DNA of 64,000 bases from Pelobacter propionicus DSM 2379. Lineage in GTDB: Bacteria > Desulfobacterota > Desulfuromonadia > Geobacterales > Pseudopelobacteraceae. How positions within the stretch are numbered: position 1 is the first letter of the stretch; the number at the start of each line of letters is the position of its first letter. Made by a program: the position numbers and the translations under genes. Under the pieces are notes generated by a model. That model did not search any database and was not told where the DNA came from. It saw only the letters and a list, made by a program, of their open reading frames with translations. Shown piece by piece: positions 56,092 through 64,000 of this stretch. The stretch spans positions 2,799,501-2,863,500 of the forward strand of contig NC_008609.1 in NCBI RefSeq assembly GCF_000015045.1. The letters run 5' to 3'.

Positions 56092-56763
56092 ATGAAAAAA
56101 AGTATCGTTGCAGGTTTGTTGTCCGGATTACTTGCTATAAGTTTTGCAGGCACTGCATCTGCCGACACCATAATCAACAACTCAACCAGCGGCTATTACA
56201 ACTCTTCCATTGGACAAATCTTGGATGGCACAAGTTCATATTTTCCCGCAGCAAATAGTGGAGCCGGAGACCCAATATACAATAACATGTCACCTGCACC
56301 TAACCTTTCAAGTGCCAATGCAATTTTAGGGAACTGGCTTAGCGCATCTCCAAGCTTCAACGCATACTGGTCATTAGCTTCGATACCATCCACATGGGCT
56401 ATTAACGCAGAAACAGCCATTGTTTATACCATTAATGCCGGTTCTACAGGACTCACCAATGTACTTGCGCAGTTTGGAGTTGACAATGGTATATACGTCT
56501 GGCTTGACGGAGAGTATTTAAACGGTTGGATGGCCCCCGGTGGTGCAGGAACGTCTGAATACTCCCTGAACATCGGCTCATTGTCGGCAGGCACACATTA
56601 TATGCAGATTCTGAGGGAAGACCATGGAGGTGCAACCGGCTACAACATCAATGTCTCTGGTGACGCTGCTCCGGTTCCCGAACCAGGCACAATGGTGCTT
56701 CTTGGTGCTGGCCTGCTTGGTCTGGCTGCCTTCGGCAAACGCCGCATGAACAAAGAAGCATAA
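56092..56763 (+). CDS. PEP-CTERM sorting-domain exported protein
   Basis: 223 residues from ATG 56092 (AAGGAG upstream). Signal peptide MKKSIVAGLLSGLLAISFAG, a Ser/Asn/Gly-rich, low-charge exported domain, and a C-terminal sorting signal: VPEPGTMVLLGAGLLGLAAF followed by GKRRMNK. Exosortase (EpsH/XrtA) cleaves at the PEP motif and passes the protein to the surface or extracellular matrix. Exosortase genes are not in the window. Lower GC than neighbours. The exported domain is of unknown function. Confidence 0.92.
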   Translation: MKKSIVAGLLSGLLAISFAGTASADTIINNSTSGYYNSSIGQILDGTSSYFPAANSGAGDPIYNNMSPAPNLSSANAILGNWLSASPSFNAYWSLASIPSTWAINAETAIVYTINAGSTGLTNVLAQFGVDNGIYVWLDGEYLNGWMAPGGAGTSEYSLNIGSLSAGTHYMQILREDHGGATGYNINVSGDAAPVPEPGTMVLLGAGLLGLAAFGKRRMNKEA

Positions 56764-56786
56764 GTCACACAACAAAAGAACAATAC

Positions 56787-56818
56787 AAGAAGGGCGTTGC
56801 TTAAGCAACGCCCTTCTT
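56787..56818 (+). terminator. Palindromic hairpin after the PEP-CTERM gene
   Basis: AAGAAGGGCGTTGCTT and AAGCAACGCCCTTCTT, 16 bp perfect, without spacer, 24 bases past the stop; only a short T-containing tail. Confidence 0.75.
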
Positions 56819-56931
56819 GTTGTCGAATATCTTTACACTCAAAACAATAACATCAAAAGCAGTAATCCTAAGAAAACCATGAACACAATCAAATACACCT
56901 AGCCTCCGGTCATCACATCAAAGCATTTGCA

Positions 56932-57405
56932 TCATGGAGTCGTCCGGAGCAACTCCGGAGGCGTGACCGGTCCCGGCGTCCTGGTGACATTGGGGCGCCC
57001 CTTTTCACCGGTGTAGAAGACCGCCAGACGCACATCATCGCTGCCGACGTTCCTGCCGTTGTGGGGCACATCCTGCACCTCCACGATGTAATCTCCCTGC
57101 CTGAAGGTCAGCGCCGTATTGTCGGCCAGTTCCACCACCAGCGTACCCGACAGCACATAGGCGTACACCGGCACATTGTGCAGATGCCAGCCGGTCCCGG
57201 CGCCGGGAGGGATCACCACGGTCATGGCGGTCACCTCCGGCCGGTCACTGCGCAGGTAGCGGTGTGGCTGGCCGTTGCCGGCCGTGCTGGTCACCAGGCT
57301 CTTTTCCACCCTGACCGCCCCCACATAGTCGCCGGCATGGCCGAGGGCAGCCATGAGGCAGAAAGAGACGACGAGCGGCATGATTCGCAGAGTTCGTGGT
57401 GTCAT
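56932..57405 (-). CDS. Exported cupin-domain protein
   Basis: 157 residues from ATG 57405; ATG 57411 is only two bases from AGGAG. A signal peptide (RIMPLVVSFCLMAALGHAG) and one cupin barrel: GAGTGWHLHNVPVYAYVLSG with metal-ligand His, and FRQGDYIVEVQDVPHNGRN. Small periplasmic cupins of this kind have no agreed function. Monocistronic. Confidence 0.8.
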   Translation of the reverse strand: MTPRTLRIMPLVVSFCLMAALGHAGDYVGAVRVEKSLVTSTAGNGQPHRYLRSDRPEVTAMTVVIPPGAGTGWHLHNVPVYAYVLSGTLVVELADNTALTFRQGDYIVEVQDVPHNGRNVGSDDVRLAVFYTGEKGRPNVTRTPGPVTPPELLRTTP

Positions 57406-57474
57406 GGTCATAGCTCCTGTTTTGAATGAACATGTATCCGGCAGCTAGATTTATCCGGAGGGAGAATCATCGGA

Positions 57475-58389
57475 TCAACACTCCAGCGCGCCGACCAGGT
57501 CGCTGACCCGGGCCACACCGTGCTCCTCCAGCCAGCGTTCCATCCCTTGAGCGATCTCCTGGCTAGCTGAGGGGGTGATGAAGCTGGCCGTGCCCACCTG
57601 CACGGCGCTGGCCCCGGCCAGAATGAACTCCAGGGCGTCCGTGGCGCTCGTGATCCCGCCGATGCCGATGAGCGGCACCTGAACCGCCCGGCTCACCTGC
57701 CAGACCATGCGCAGCGCCACCGGCTTGATGGCCGGCCCGGACAGGCCGCCGGTGATGTTGGCCAGCACCGGCTTGCGGCTCTTCAGGTCGATGGCCATGC
57801 CGGTCAGGGTATTGATCAGCGACAGGGCATCGGCGCCTGCATCGGCGCAGGCCTGGGCCATGACCACCACATCGGTCACATTGGGGGAGAGCTTGACGAT
57901 CAGCGGTTTTTTGGTGGCCCTGCGGCAGGCCGCGACCACCTGGCCGGCACAGGCCGGGTCGGTGCCGAAGACGATCCCCCCCTGCTTCACGTTGGGGCAG
58001 GAGATGTTGACCTCCAGTCCGGCCACCTGGGGGATTTCGTCCAGCCGGCCGGCCAGTTCGGCGTACTCCTCGGGCGTGCTGCCGAAGAAGTTGACGATGG
58101 CGGGCGTGTTCACCCTGGCCAGGAAGGGGACCTTTTCGGCTATGAAGGCCTCGATGCCCACGTTCTGCAGGCCGATGGCGTTGAGCATGCCGCCCGGCGT
58201 CTCCACGATGCGCGGGGTGGGATTGCCCGGGCGCGGCTTCAGCGAAAGCCCCTTGGTGACGAAGGCGCCGATCTTCTCCAGATCCACATAATCGGCGAAT
58301 TCCCGGCCATAGCCGAAGGTGCCGGAGGCGGTCATCACCGGATTGCGCAATTCAAGCCCGGCCAGGTTGACGGTCATATCTGGCTTCAT
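57475..58389 (-). CDS. pyrD: Dihydroorotate dehydrogenase, class 1B catalytic subunit PyrD
   Basis: 304 residues from ATG 58389 (GGAGGAG upstream). FMN-dependent oxidation of dihydroorotate in pyrimidine synthesis. [32 protein letters not shown] with the class 1B active-site Cys region, [32 protein letters not shown] are canonical. Class 1B works as a complex with PyrK, encoded directly upstream (4 bases between stop and start). Confidence 0.96.
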   Translation of the reverse strand: MKPDMTVNLAGLELRNPVMTASGTFGYGREFADYVDLEKIGAFVTKGLSLKPRPGNPTPRIVETPGGMLNAIGLQNVGIEAFIAEKVPFLARVNTPAIVNFFGSTPEEYAELAGRLDEIPQVAGLEVNISCPNVKQGGIVFGTDPACAGQVVAACRRATKKPLIVKLSPNVTDVVVMAQACADAGADALSLINTLTGMAIDLKSRKPVLANITGGLSGPAIKPVALRMVWQVSRAVQVPLIGIGGITSATDALEFILAGASAVQVGTASFITPSASQEIAQGMERWLEEHGVARVSDLVGALEC

Positions 58390-58393
58390 GGTC

Positions 58394-59212
58394 TCACTCC
58401 TCCCATCCCAGCTCATGGGCCGGAAAGACCGGTCCCTCCTTGCAGACGCAGCGGTAATCGGGGGTCTCGGCCGTATGCCCGTGGCCGGGGGTAACGCACC
58501 CCAGGCAGGCGCCCACACCGCAGGCCATGTACCCTTCCAGGGAGACCTGGCAGGGTATAGCGTGGTAGGCGGCGATGGCAGCCACGGCCTTAAGCATGGG
58601 ATGCGGTCCGCAGGCGAAGAGCTCCGCCCCACCTTCCAGCTGCTCCAGACGGCTGACCAAAGCCTCGGTCACCAGCCCGCACTCACCCAGGGAGCCGTCC
58701 TCGGTGGCCACGTAGCACTCCACCCCCAGTCGCTCGAATTCCGTGATACAGAGGATGTCGTCCCTGGTCCTGCCGCCGGCGAACAGGCGCACCGGCGACT
58801 GCTGGACCAGGTGGCGGGCCAGCAGGTAGAGCGGAGCCAGACCGACCCCACCCCCCACCAGCAGCTTCTCCGCGCCCGGTGTTCCCAGGTCGAACCCCGT
58901 TCCCAGGGGGCCGAGAACATCCAGCCGGTCGGTGGCGTGCAGGGTGGAGAGGAGCGCGGTCCCCTTGCCCACCACCCGGTAGAGCATCTCGAAGCAGGGC
59001 TGGCTGACGGCGCCGTCGTGGAGCGGGGTGTGGGTAGAGAGGTCGAAGATGCCGAAGGGGCGCCGCAGCAGCGGATCGATGCCGCCACCCACCCGCACCA
59101 TGACGAACTGCCCCGCCCGTGCAGCAGCGAATTCGGGGGGCGCGGTCAGGCGCATGCGGTGGTAGCCGGGCGAGACCTCGGCATTGGAGAGAACCATGGA
59201 GGTGAACTGCAT
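58394..59212 (-). CDS. pyrK: Dihydroorotate dehydrogenase electron-transfer subunit PyrK
   Basis: 272 residues. Ferredoxin-reductase-like: FAD-binding RPFGIFDLS region, NAD-binding [29 protein letters not shown], and the [2Fe-2S] ligands in CGVGACLGC with the last Cys in YRCVC. It moves electrons from PyrD's FMN to NAD. AAGGAG precedes ATG. Operon with pyrD. Confidence 0.95.
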   Translation of the reverse strand: MQFTSMVLSNAEVSPGYHRMRLTAPPEFAAARAGQFVMVRVGGGIDPLLRRPFGIFDLSTHTPLHDGAVSQPCFEMLYRVVGKGTALLSTLHATDRLDVLGPLGTGFDLGTPGAEKLLVGGGVGLAPLYLLARHLVQQSPVRLFAGGRTRDDILCITEFERLGVECYVATEDGSLGECGLVTEALVSRLEQLEGGAELFACGPHPMLKAVAAIAAYHAIPCQVSLEGYMACGVGACLGCVTPGHGHTAETPDYRCVCKEGPVFPAHELGWEE

Positions 59213-59280
59213 GAACGTAACTCCTTGAAAATGATGAAATGGGGGGCCGGGCGCAAAAACGGGCAGAGATCGGGAAAATG

Positions 59281-59751
59281 TCAGACCAGCTCCTTCTCCA
59301 TCAGCAGGGCATCCTCTTTCCCCTCGTAATACCCCTTCCTGACGGCGTAGCGCAGGAAACCGAAACGCTCGTACAGCCCGATGGCAGCCAGGTTAGATGC
59401 ACGAACCTCCAGGACCAGACGTTCGGCCCCCCTCTGGCGGGAAAGCGCGATGGCCTGCTCCAGGAGCAGGGAAGCCACCCCCCTCCCCCGCGCTTCCGGC
59501 GCAACGGCGATATCCATGATCTGCGCCTCCTCGAACAGCGACATGGGGCAGACATAGCCGACAAGGGCGCCTTCGCAGAGGGCTACAAAGGGGAAGGAGA
59601 GGTGGGAGTGGATCTCCTGCAGGAAATGCTCGCGCTTCCAGGGAACGGGAAAGGAGGCCTGTTCGATGGCCATGACGGCGTCCAGGTCGGAACGTTCCAT
59701 GGAGCGTATGGTTAGGGGAGCCGCTTCTGCCATGGCAGGCATGATATGCAA
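59281..59751 (-). CDS. rimI: Ribosomal-protein-alanine N-acetyltransferase RimI
   Basis: 156 residues, GNAT fold. TIRSMERSDLDAVMAIEQAS, then the acetyl-CoA loop VAPEARGRGVASLLLEQAI, LEVRASNLAAIGLYERFGF and VRKGYYEGKEDALLMEKEL, all typical of RimI, which acetylates the N-terminus of ribosomal protein S18. GNAT substrate assignments by sequence are approximate. Divergent from the marR operon with 60 bases between. Confidence 0.88.
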   Translation of the reverse strand: MHIMPAMAEAAPLTIRSMERSDLDAVMAIEQASFPVPWKREHFLQEIHSHLSFPFVALCEGALVGYVCPMSLFEEAQIMDIAVAPEARGRGVASLLLEQAIALSRQRGAERLVLEVRASNLAAIGLYERFGFLRYAVRKGYYEGKEDALLMEKELV

Positions 59752-59791
59752 AAGAGCCGTTAAAGTAAACGCTTTTTGCCTGACGGAGACA

Positions 59792-59821
59792 TTGACAGCA
59801 TACTGATTATATGCATAATCA
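59792..59821 (+). promoter_or_regulatory. Promoter with overlapping MarR-type operator
   Basis: TTGACA (59792-59797), 16 bases, CATAAT (59814-59819). Over the -10 lies the perfect inverted repeat TGATTAT-ATGC-ATAATCA (59804-59821), the size and form of a MarR dimer site. Autorepression of the marR-efflux operon is likely. Confidence 0.75.
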
Positions 59822-59852
59822 CAAAAATTCCGCTGACGAGGACGCCCTCACC

Positions 59853-60296
59853 ATGTACGACATCGAACACAGCATCGGGTTCCTCCTCTCCAAGGCCTAC
59901 CAGCGCGCCTGGGCCATCCTGCGGGAGGAGATCGAACCGTACGACCTGACCCCGCCCCAGTTCTGCCTGCTGGCCTTCCTCTGGCAGCAAGACGGCCTGA
60001 CCCAGGCCGAACTGGCCGAAAAGGGGCAGATCGACCGTTCCACCATCGGCGGCATGGTGGACCGCCTGGTTAAGCTCTCCCTGGTGGAGCGCAGACCGCA
60101 CCCCCAGGACCGCCGCGCCCACATGATCCACCTGACCGGACAAGGGAAAGAGCTGGAACAGCCGTTGTCCGACTGCGCCCAACGCGCCCGGGCCAGGATC
60201 ACCAGCTGCCTGAACGGGCAGGAAGCCAATGAGCTGACACGGATGCTGGAGCTGATGCGCGCCGACCGGAGGTTCTATGAAGTTCCAACCTGTTAG
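59853..60296 (+). CDS. MarR-family transcriptional regulator of the efflux operon
   Basis: 147 residues from ATG 59853. The frame opens at ATG 59811, but that codon lies in the -10/operator and would precede the transcript. Winged helix: LTPPQFCLLAFLWQQDGLTQ, ELAEKGQIDRSTIGGMVDRL, wing RPHPQDRRAHMIHLT. MarR proteins bind phenolic or drug-like ligands and leave the operator. It overlaps the outer-membrane gene by 20 bases, so repressor and pump are co-expressed. Confidence 0.9.
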   Translation: MYDIEHSIGFLLSKAYQRAWAILREEIEPYDLTPPQFCLLAFLWQQDGLTQAELAEKGQIDRSTIGGMVDRLVKLSLVERRPHPQDRRAHMIHLTGQGKELEQPLSDCAQRARARITSCLNGQEANELTRMLELMRADRRFYEVPTC

Positions 60297-61551
60297 CCTG
60301 GCCCTCGTCATCCTGTTAATCTTGGCGTCCCATGCCCGGGGGGCTGCGCTTTCCCTGTCGGACTGCCTCGAAAAAGCGGAAAAGCACAACCCCGAACTGC
60401 GAACGCTGGCCTGGGAACCGATCATGGCGGAACAGAACGTAGCCCAGGCCGTATCGGCACGCTATCCCCGCCTGGACGGCCGGGTCGGCTATACCATGCA
60501 AAAGGATCCCCAGGCCGCGATCATCATGGGACGCGTGGCCGAATTGCAGGATTCCGACTATGCCCACGGCGGACTGGAGGCGCTCTACACCATCTACGAC
60601 TTCGGCAAACGGGAGGCGCGCATCAGCCAGGCCCGCGCCACTGCCGACGCCATACGCAGCAGGTACGATGCCCGGCGCACGGACGTTTCCCTACAGGTTA
60701 TCGAGGTCTACTTCGGCATCCTTGAGGGGATGCAGCTGGTAGAGGCGGCACGGGACGAGATCACCCAGGTGGAGCAGCACCGCCGCATGGCCCAGGCCCT
60801 GTTCGACGAGGGGGTGGTCACCCGCAACGACATCCTGCAGGCCGATGTGCGCCTGGCATCGGCCCGCCAGACCCTGCTCTCCCGGAACAACAGCCTGGAC
60901 AACACCTGGCTGCGGCTGAACTACCTGACCGGCAGCGCCCCCTCATTCCGAGGCGAGTTGAGCAGCGAGGCAGGTATTGGCGACAGGACCGACGCTCCCA
61001 CCGGAGACAGCGCTGCCCTGACCAAGCGCCCCGAGATTCTTGCCCTGCGCAAGGGGGTGGATGCCAGCCAGGCCGAACTCAAGGAGAGCAGGAGCGCCTA
61101 TCTCCCCGAACTGTACACCCGCCTGGCCCTGGAATACGTGGATAACAGCAAGTACCGCGAACAGACCATCATGTCTGCCGGCGTGGGACTCAAGGTAAAC
61201 CTGTTCGACGGTTTCGCCACAACCGCGGCCAGGGACAGGGCGGCGCGGAACCTCTCCCGGAGCCAGGACCTGCTGCGCCAGGGCGAGACGCAGGTGCAAC
61301 TGGAGATATCCACGGCCCGCAACGACCTGCGGGTTGCGGGTGAGCGGATCACCGTGACCGAGACCGCCATTCGCCAGAGCCAGGAGAACCTGCGCATCAA
61401 CCACGAGCGCTATAAAGAGCGGGTCGGCACGGCCACCGAGGTGCTGGACGCACAGACCCTGCTGACCCAGACCAGAACCGACTATTTCCGGGCCCTTTTC
61501 GACCGTCAGGTGGCGGCCGCCCGCCTGAGGCGCGCCCTGGGAGAACTGTAG
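60277..61551 (+). CDS. TolC-family outer membrane efflux protein
   Basis: 424 residues with signal peptide (MKFQPVSLALVILLILASHA). Two repeated OEP halves: LSLSDCLEKAEKHNPELRTL, LEALYTIYDFGKREARISQA, then the second half from KRPEILALRKGVDASQAELK to KVNLFDGFATTAARDRAARN. The trimer makes the outer-membrane channel and periplasmic helical barrel for the EmrA/EmrB-like pump encoded next. Confidence 0.92.
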   Translation: MKFQPVSLALVILLILASHARGAALSLSDCLEKAEKHNPELRTLAWEPIMAEQNVAQAVSARYPRLDGRVGYTMQKDPQAAIIMGRVAELQDSDYAHGGLEALYTIYDFGKREARISQARATADAIRSRYDARRTDVSLQVIEVYFGILEGMQLVEAARDEITQVEQHRRMAQALFDEGVVTRNDILQADVRLASARQTLLSRNNSLDNTWLRLNYLTGSAPSFRGELSSEAGIGDRTDAPTGDSAALTKRPEILALRKGVDASQAELKESRSAYLPELYTRLALEYVDNSKYREQTIMSAGVGLKVNLFDGFATTAARDRAARNLSRSQDLLRQGETQVQLEISTARNDLRVAGERITVTETAIRQSQENLRINHERYKERVGTATEVLDAQTLLTQTRTDYFRALFDRQVAAARLRRALGEL

Positions 61552-61592
61552 CCAAGAACAGTATTGTACTGTCCGATGGAGGGACATGAATC

Positions 61593-62720
61593 ATGACGGA
61601 AGAGACGCACACGCCGGGCCAGAGCCAGGCGGAGCCGGAAGCGGCCAGGGCGGAACCATTGCCCGACACACCCAACGGAAACGGGGGCAAGAAGCGCCGC
61701 GCCCTGATCATACTGCTGATGGCCGGCCTGGTCTGCCTTGTGCTCGGCCTCGCCTGGTGGATCCACGGCAAGAGCCACATCGAGACCGACAACGCCTTCA
61801 TCGAGGCCAAGACCGTGTCCATCTCCTGCAAGGTAGCCGGCACGGTCAAGCGGGTGCTGGTGGAGGACAACCAGTATGTCGGGAAGGGCGATGCGCTGGT
61901 GGAACTGGACCAGGAGGACTACCGGGTGCAGGTGGCCCAGGCCGAGGCAGGGGTGAGTGTGGCCGAGAACGAGACCGGCGGCGAGCAGTTGCGGGCCGAG
62001 GGGGCACGGGCCACGGTGGAGCTTGCCAGGGCCCGCGCCGAGCAGGCCGATCTGGACCTGCGGCGTGGCGAGGCGCTCTTTCGGCGTGAGGTGATCCCCC
62101 GGGAGCAGTTGGACCGGCTCGGAACCGCCCAGCGGGTGGCGCAGTCCCAGCTCAGGGAGGCCCGGGAGGGGTTCAAACAGGCACAGGCCGTGGCAGGCCT
62201 GGCAGGTCCGGGAGGCAACAGGGCCAGGGTGCGGCAGCGCCAGGCGCTGCTGAACGAGGCGCGGCTCAGGCTCTCCTATACCCGGGTGCTGGCCCCCACC
62301 AACGGCTACATCACCCGCAAGGCGGTGGAACCGGGAGCCAACATCCAGGCCGGCCAGCCGCTGATGGCCCTGGTGCCGCTGCAGGACGCCTGGATCATCG
62401 CCAACTACAAGGAAGGGCAGCTCACCCATATCAGGCCCGGCCAGAAGGTGGAGTTTACCGTGGACGCCTATCCCGACAGGAGCTTCACCGGCAGGGTGAA
62501 CAGCATCATGGCCGGCACTGGTGCGGCGTTCTCCCTGCTGCCGCCGGAGAACGCCACCGGCAACTACGTCAAGGTGGTGCAGCGCATACCGGTCAAGATT
62601 TCCATCGACAACAACAGCGACCCGGAACACCTGCTGCGGGTGGGGATGAGCGTTGTCCCCACCGTGCTGGTGGAGCGCTCCACCGGCGAGATACTGAGGG
62701 ATCTGGTCCCGTTCCTGTAG
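61593..62720 (+). CDS. EmrA/HlyD-type membrane fusion protein
   Basis: 375 residues. One N-terminal membrane helix (ALIILLMAGLVCLVLGLAWW), barrel start HIETDNAFIEAKTVSISCKV, biotinyl-lipoyl halves (VAGTVKRVLVEDNQYVGKGD and VLAPTNGYITRKAVEPG), a coiled-coil hairpin between them, and the closing beta-barrel. It joins the MFS pump to TolC. 41 bases after tolC. Confidence 0.92.
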   Translation: MTEETHTPGQSQAEPEAARAEPLPDTPNGNGGKKRRALIILLMAGLVCLVLGLAWWIHGKSHIETDNAFIEAKTVSISCKVAGTVKRVLVEDNQYVGKGDALVELDQEDYRVQVAQAEAGVSVAENETGGEQLRAEGARATVELARARAEQADLDLRRGEALFRREVIPREQLDRLGTAQRVAQSQLREAREGFKQAQAVAGLAGPGGNRARVRQRQALLNEARLRLSYTRVLAPTNGYITRKAVEPGANIQAGQPLMALVPLQDAWIIANYKEGQLTHIRPGQKVEFTVDAYPDRSFTGRVNSIMAGTGAAFSLLPPENATGNYVKVVQRIPVKISIDNNSDPEHLLRVGMSVVPTVLVERSTGEILRDLVPFL

Positions 62721-62818
62721 GGGCGGCCCCGTGTGGCCGCCCCCCTGCAACATGGATTGCGGCACGACATCCCTTATGCCCGCTGTCGGGCACCCACACA
62801 GGGGTGCCCCTACGGTAC
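62716..62818. repeat. Nested inverted-repeat element between emrA- and emrB-like genes
   Basis: TAGGGGCGGCCCCGTGTGGC at 62719 onward contains its own hairpin (GGGCGGCC/GGCCGCCC); at the other end GGGCACCCACACAGGGGTGC then CCCTA is the reverse-complement pattern with its own hairpin. Two small palindromes thus form a larger inverted repeat filling the 101-base gap, like a REP/BIME unit. Confidence 0.6.
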
Positions 62819-62821
62819 ACC

Positions 62822-64000
62822 ATGACAACGACCTCTGAAAAAAACGTCAACAAATGGCTGATCACCATCACGGTCATGCTCCCCACCATCATGGAGATCA
62901 TCGACACCTCCGTGGCCAACGTGGCCCTGCCGCACATGCAGGGGAGCCTGAACGCCGGCACGGACGAGATCACCTGGGTGCTGACCTCCTACCTGGTCAG
63001 CAACGCCGTGGTGCTCCCCATAACCGGCTGGCTGTCGCGCGTCTTCGGCCGCAAGCGTTTCCTGATGACCTGCATCACCCTGTTCACCCTGGCATCGCTG
63101 CTCTGCGGCTCGGCCCCCACCCTGGCAACCCTGATTCTGTTCCGCATCATCCAGGGGGCTGCCGGGGGTGCCCTGATTCCCATCAGCCAGGCCATCCTGA
63201 TGGAGACCTTTCCCCCCCGGGAGCGCGGCATGGCCATGGCCATCTTCGGGGTGGGCGCCATGTTCGGCCCCATCGTCGGCCCGGCCCTGGGGGGCTGGAT
63301 CACCGACAACCTGAACTGGCGCTGGATCTTCTACATCAACCTGCCCATCGGCATGATTGCCCTGGTGATGTGCGGCCTGTTCATCTTCGACCCCGCCTAC
63401 CTGAAGCGGGGCGCACAAACCATGCGGATCGACTACGGGGGACTCGTGTTGCTCACCACCGGCATGGGCGCCCTGCAGGTGGTGCTGGACAAGGGGCAGC
63501 AGGAGGACTGGTTCAACTCATCCTTCATCATCGCCTTCAGCATCATCATGGTGGTTTCCCTGGTCGCCCTGGTCTGGGTGGAGCTGACCCATGACCATCC
63601 GATCATCAACCTGCGGCTGTTCAGGAACATCTCCTTCTCCGCCGGCAACTTCATCATGTTCGTGGTCGGCTTCTGCCTCTACAGCTCCATCACCATGATC
63701 CCGCTCTTCCTGCAGAACCTGATGGGCTACTCTGCCACCGACGCCGGCATGGTGCTGGCGCCGGGCGGCGTGGCAACCCTGATCACCATGCCGCTGGTGG
63801 GGCTCATGCTGCAGAAGCGGGACGGCAGAAAGATCGTCTTCCTTGGCCTGGTGATAGGCGCAACAGCCATGTTCTTCATGCAGCGCCTGAACCTCTTGGC
63901 CTCCTACGGCGATTTCGTCTGGCCGCGGGTGGTGCTGGGAGTCGGGCTGGCCATGATCTTCGTGCCGCTGACAACCGTGACCCTGGCCACCATTTCCCGC
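62822..64000 (+). CDS. EmrB/QacA-type MFS drug exporter (3' end outside window)
   Basis: 393 codons visible. DHA2-family 14-helix transporter: ITITVMLPTIMEIIDTSVAN in helix 1, WVLTSYLVSNAVVLPITGWL, motif A-like LSRVFGRKRFLM, and motif C GVGAMFGPIVGPALGGWI in helix 5. Uses the proton gradient; with the fusion protein and TolC homologue upstream it spans both membranes. The gene continues past 64000; family members have about 510-530 residues. Confidence 0.93.
   Translation, partial: MTTTSEKNVNKWLITITVMLPTIMEIIDTSVANVALPHMQGSLNAGTDEITWVLTSYLVSNAVVLPITGWLSRVFGRKRFLMTCITLFTLASLLCGSAPTLATLILFRIIQGAAGGALIPISQAILMETFPPRERGMAMAIFGVGAMFGPIVGPALGGWITDNLNWRWIFYINLPIGMIALVMCGLFIFDPAYLKRGAQTMRIDYGGLVLLTTGMGALQVVLDKGQQEDWFNSSFIIAFSIIMVVSLVALVWVELTHDHPIINLRLFRNISFSAGNFIMFVVGFCLYSSITMIPLFLQNLMGYSATDAGMVLAPGGVATLITMPLVGLMLQKRDGRKIVFLGLVIGATAMFFMQRLNLLASYGDFVWPRVVLGVGLAMIFVPLTTVTLATISR

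Overview
The window looks like a chromosomal segment of a Geobacterales (Geobacter/Pelobacter-like, Desulfuromonadota) bacterium. This is inferred from the gene set: System II cytochrome c maturation (ResB/CcsA), large soluble multi-PAS hybrid kinases, a PEP-CTERM protein behind a sigma-54 promoter, rubrerythrin, a RACE-type ASKHA ATPase and the carboxyspermidine polyamine route. No species is claimed.

Left edge (1-2322): an AT-rich accessory tract with a serine recombinase and an AlpA-type regulator ends at the 3' end of a tRNA-Gly(GCC) gene, as expected of an island integrated at a tRNA. From 2378 to 17118 nearly everything is on the minus strand: three glycosyltransferases, ccsA/resB, purE, a soluble FIST-domain chemoreceptor, purD, purH, an ASKHA activator-like protein and alr. 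At 17286 a sigma-70 promoter, TPP riboswitch and terminator control the fused thiED and then thiC on the plus strand. A PAS hybrid kinase follows, then a minus-strand block (aroF, a Crp/Fnr regulator, tkt, thiL, a hotdog thioesterase, lon, hsp20).

From 31.7 to 37 kb lies a plus-strand polyamine cluster (speA, carboxy(nor)spermidine dehydrogenase, a small exported protein, nspC, a small conserved-looking ORF). Next come a six-PAS hybrid kinase, priA and a tight operon of an ABC exporter, a globin sensor fused to a PsiE-like membrane domain, and a HAD phosphatase.

The most notable region is 46.6-53.0 kb, a chromosomal integron. An integron integrase with an extra N-terminal core-binding-like domain reads left. 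On its upstream side are a candidate attI, a cassette gene split by an IS4-family element (10-bp target duplication; excision restores a 210-codon frame), an attC site, a membrane-protein cassette, a second attC, a metallo-beta-lactamase-fold gene, a decayed toxin-antitoxin pair and an intact Phd/ParE pair.

The right part (53.2-64 kb) returns to housekeeping and stress genes: rubrerythrin, a MATE exporter, the PEP-CTERM protein, an exported cupin, pyrD-pyrK, rimI, and a MarR-controlled TolC/EmrA/EmrB tripartite efflux operon that runs off the end. Short interspersed repeats recur, two of them inside coding sequence.
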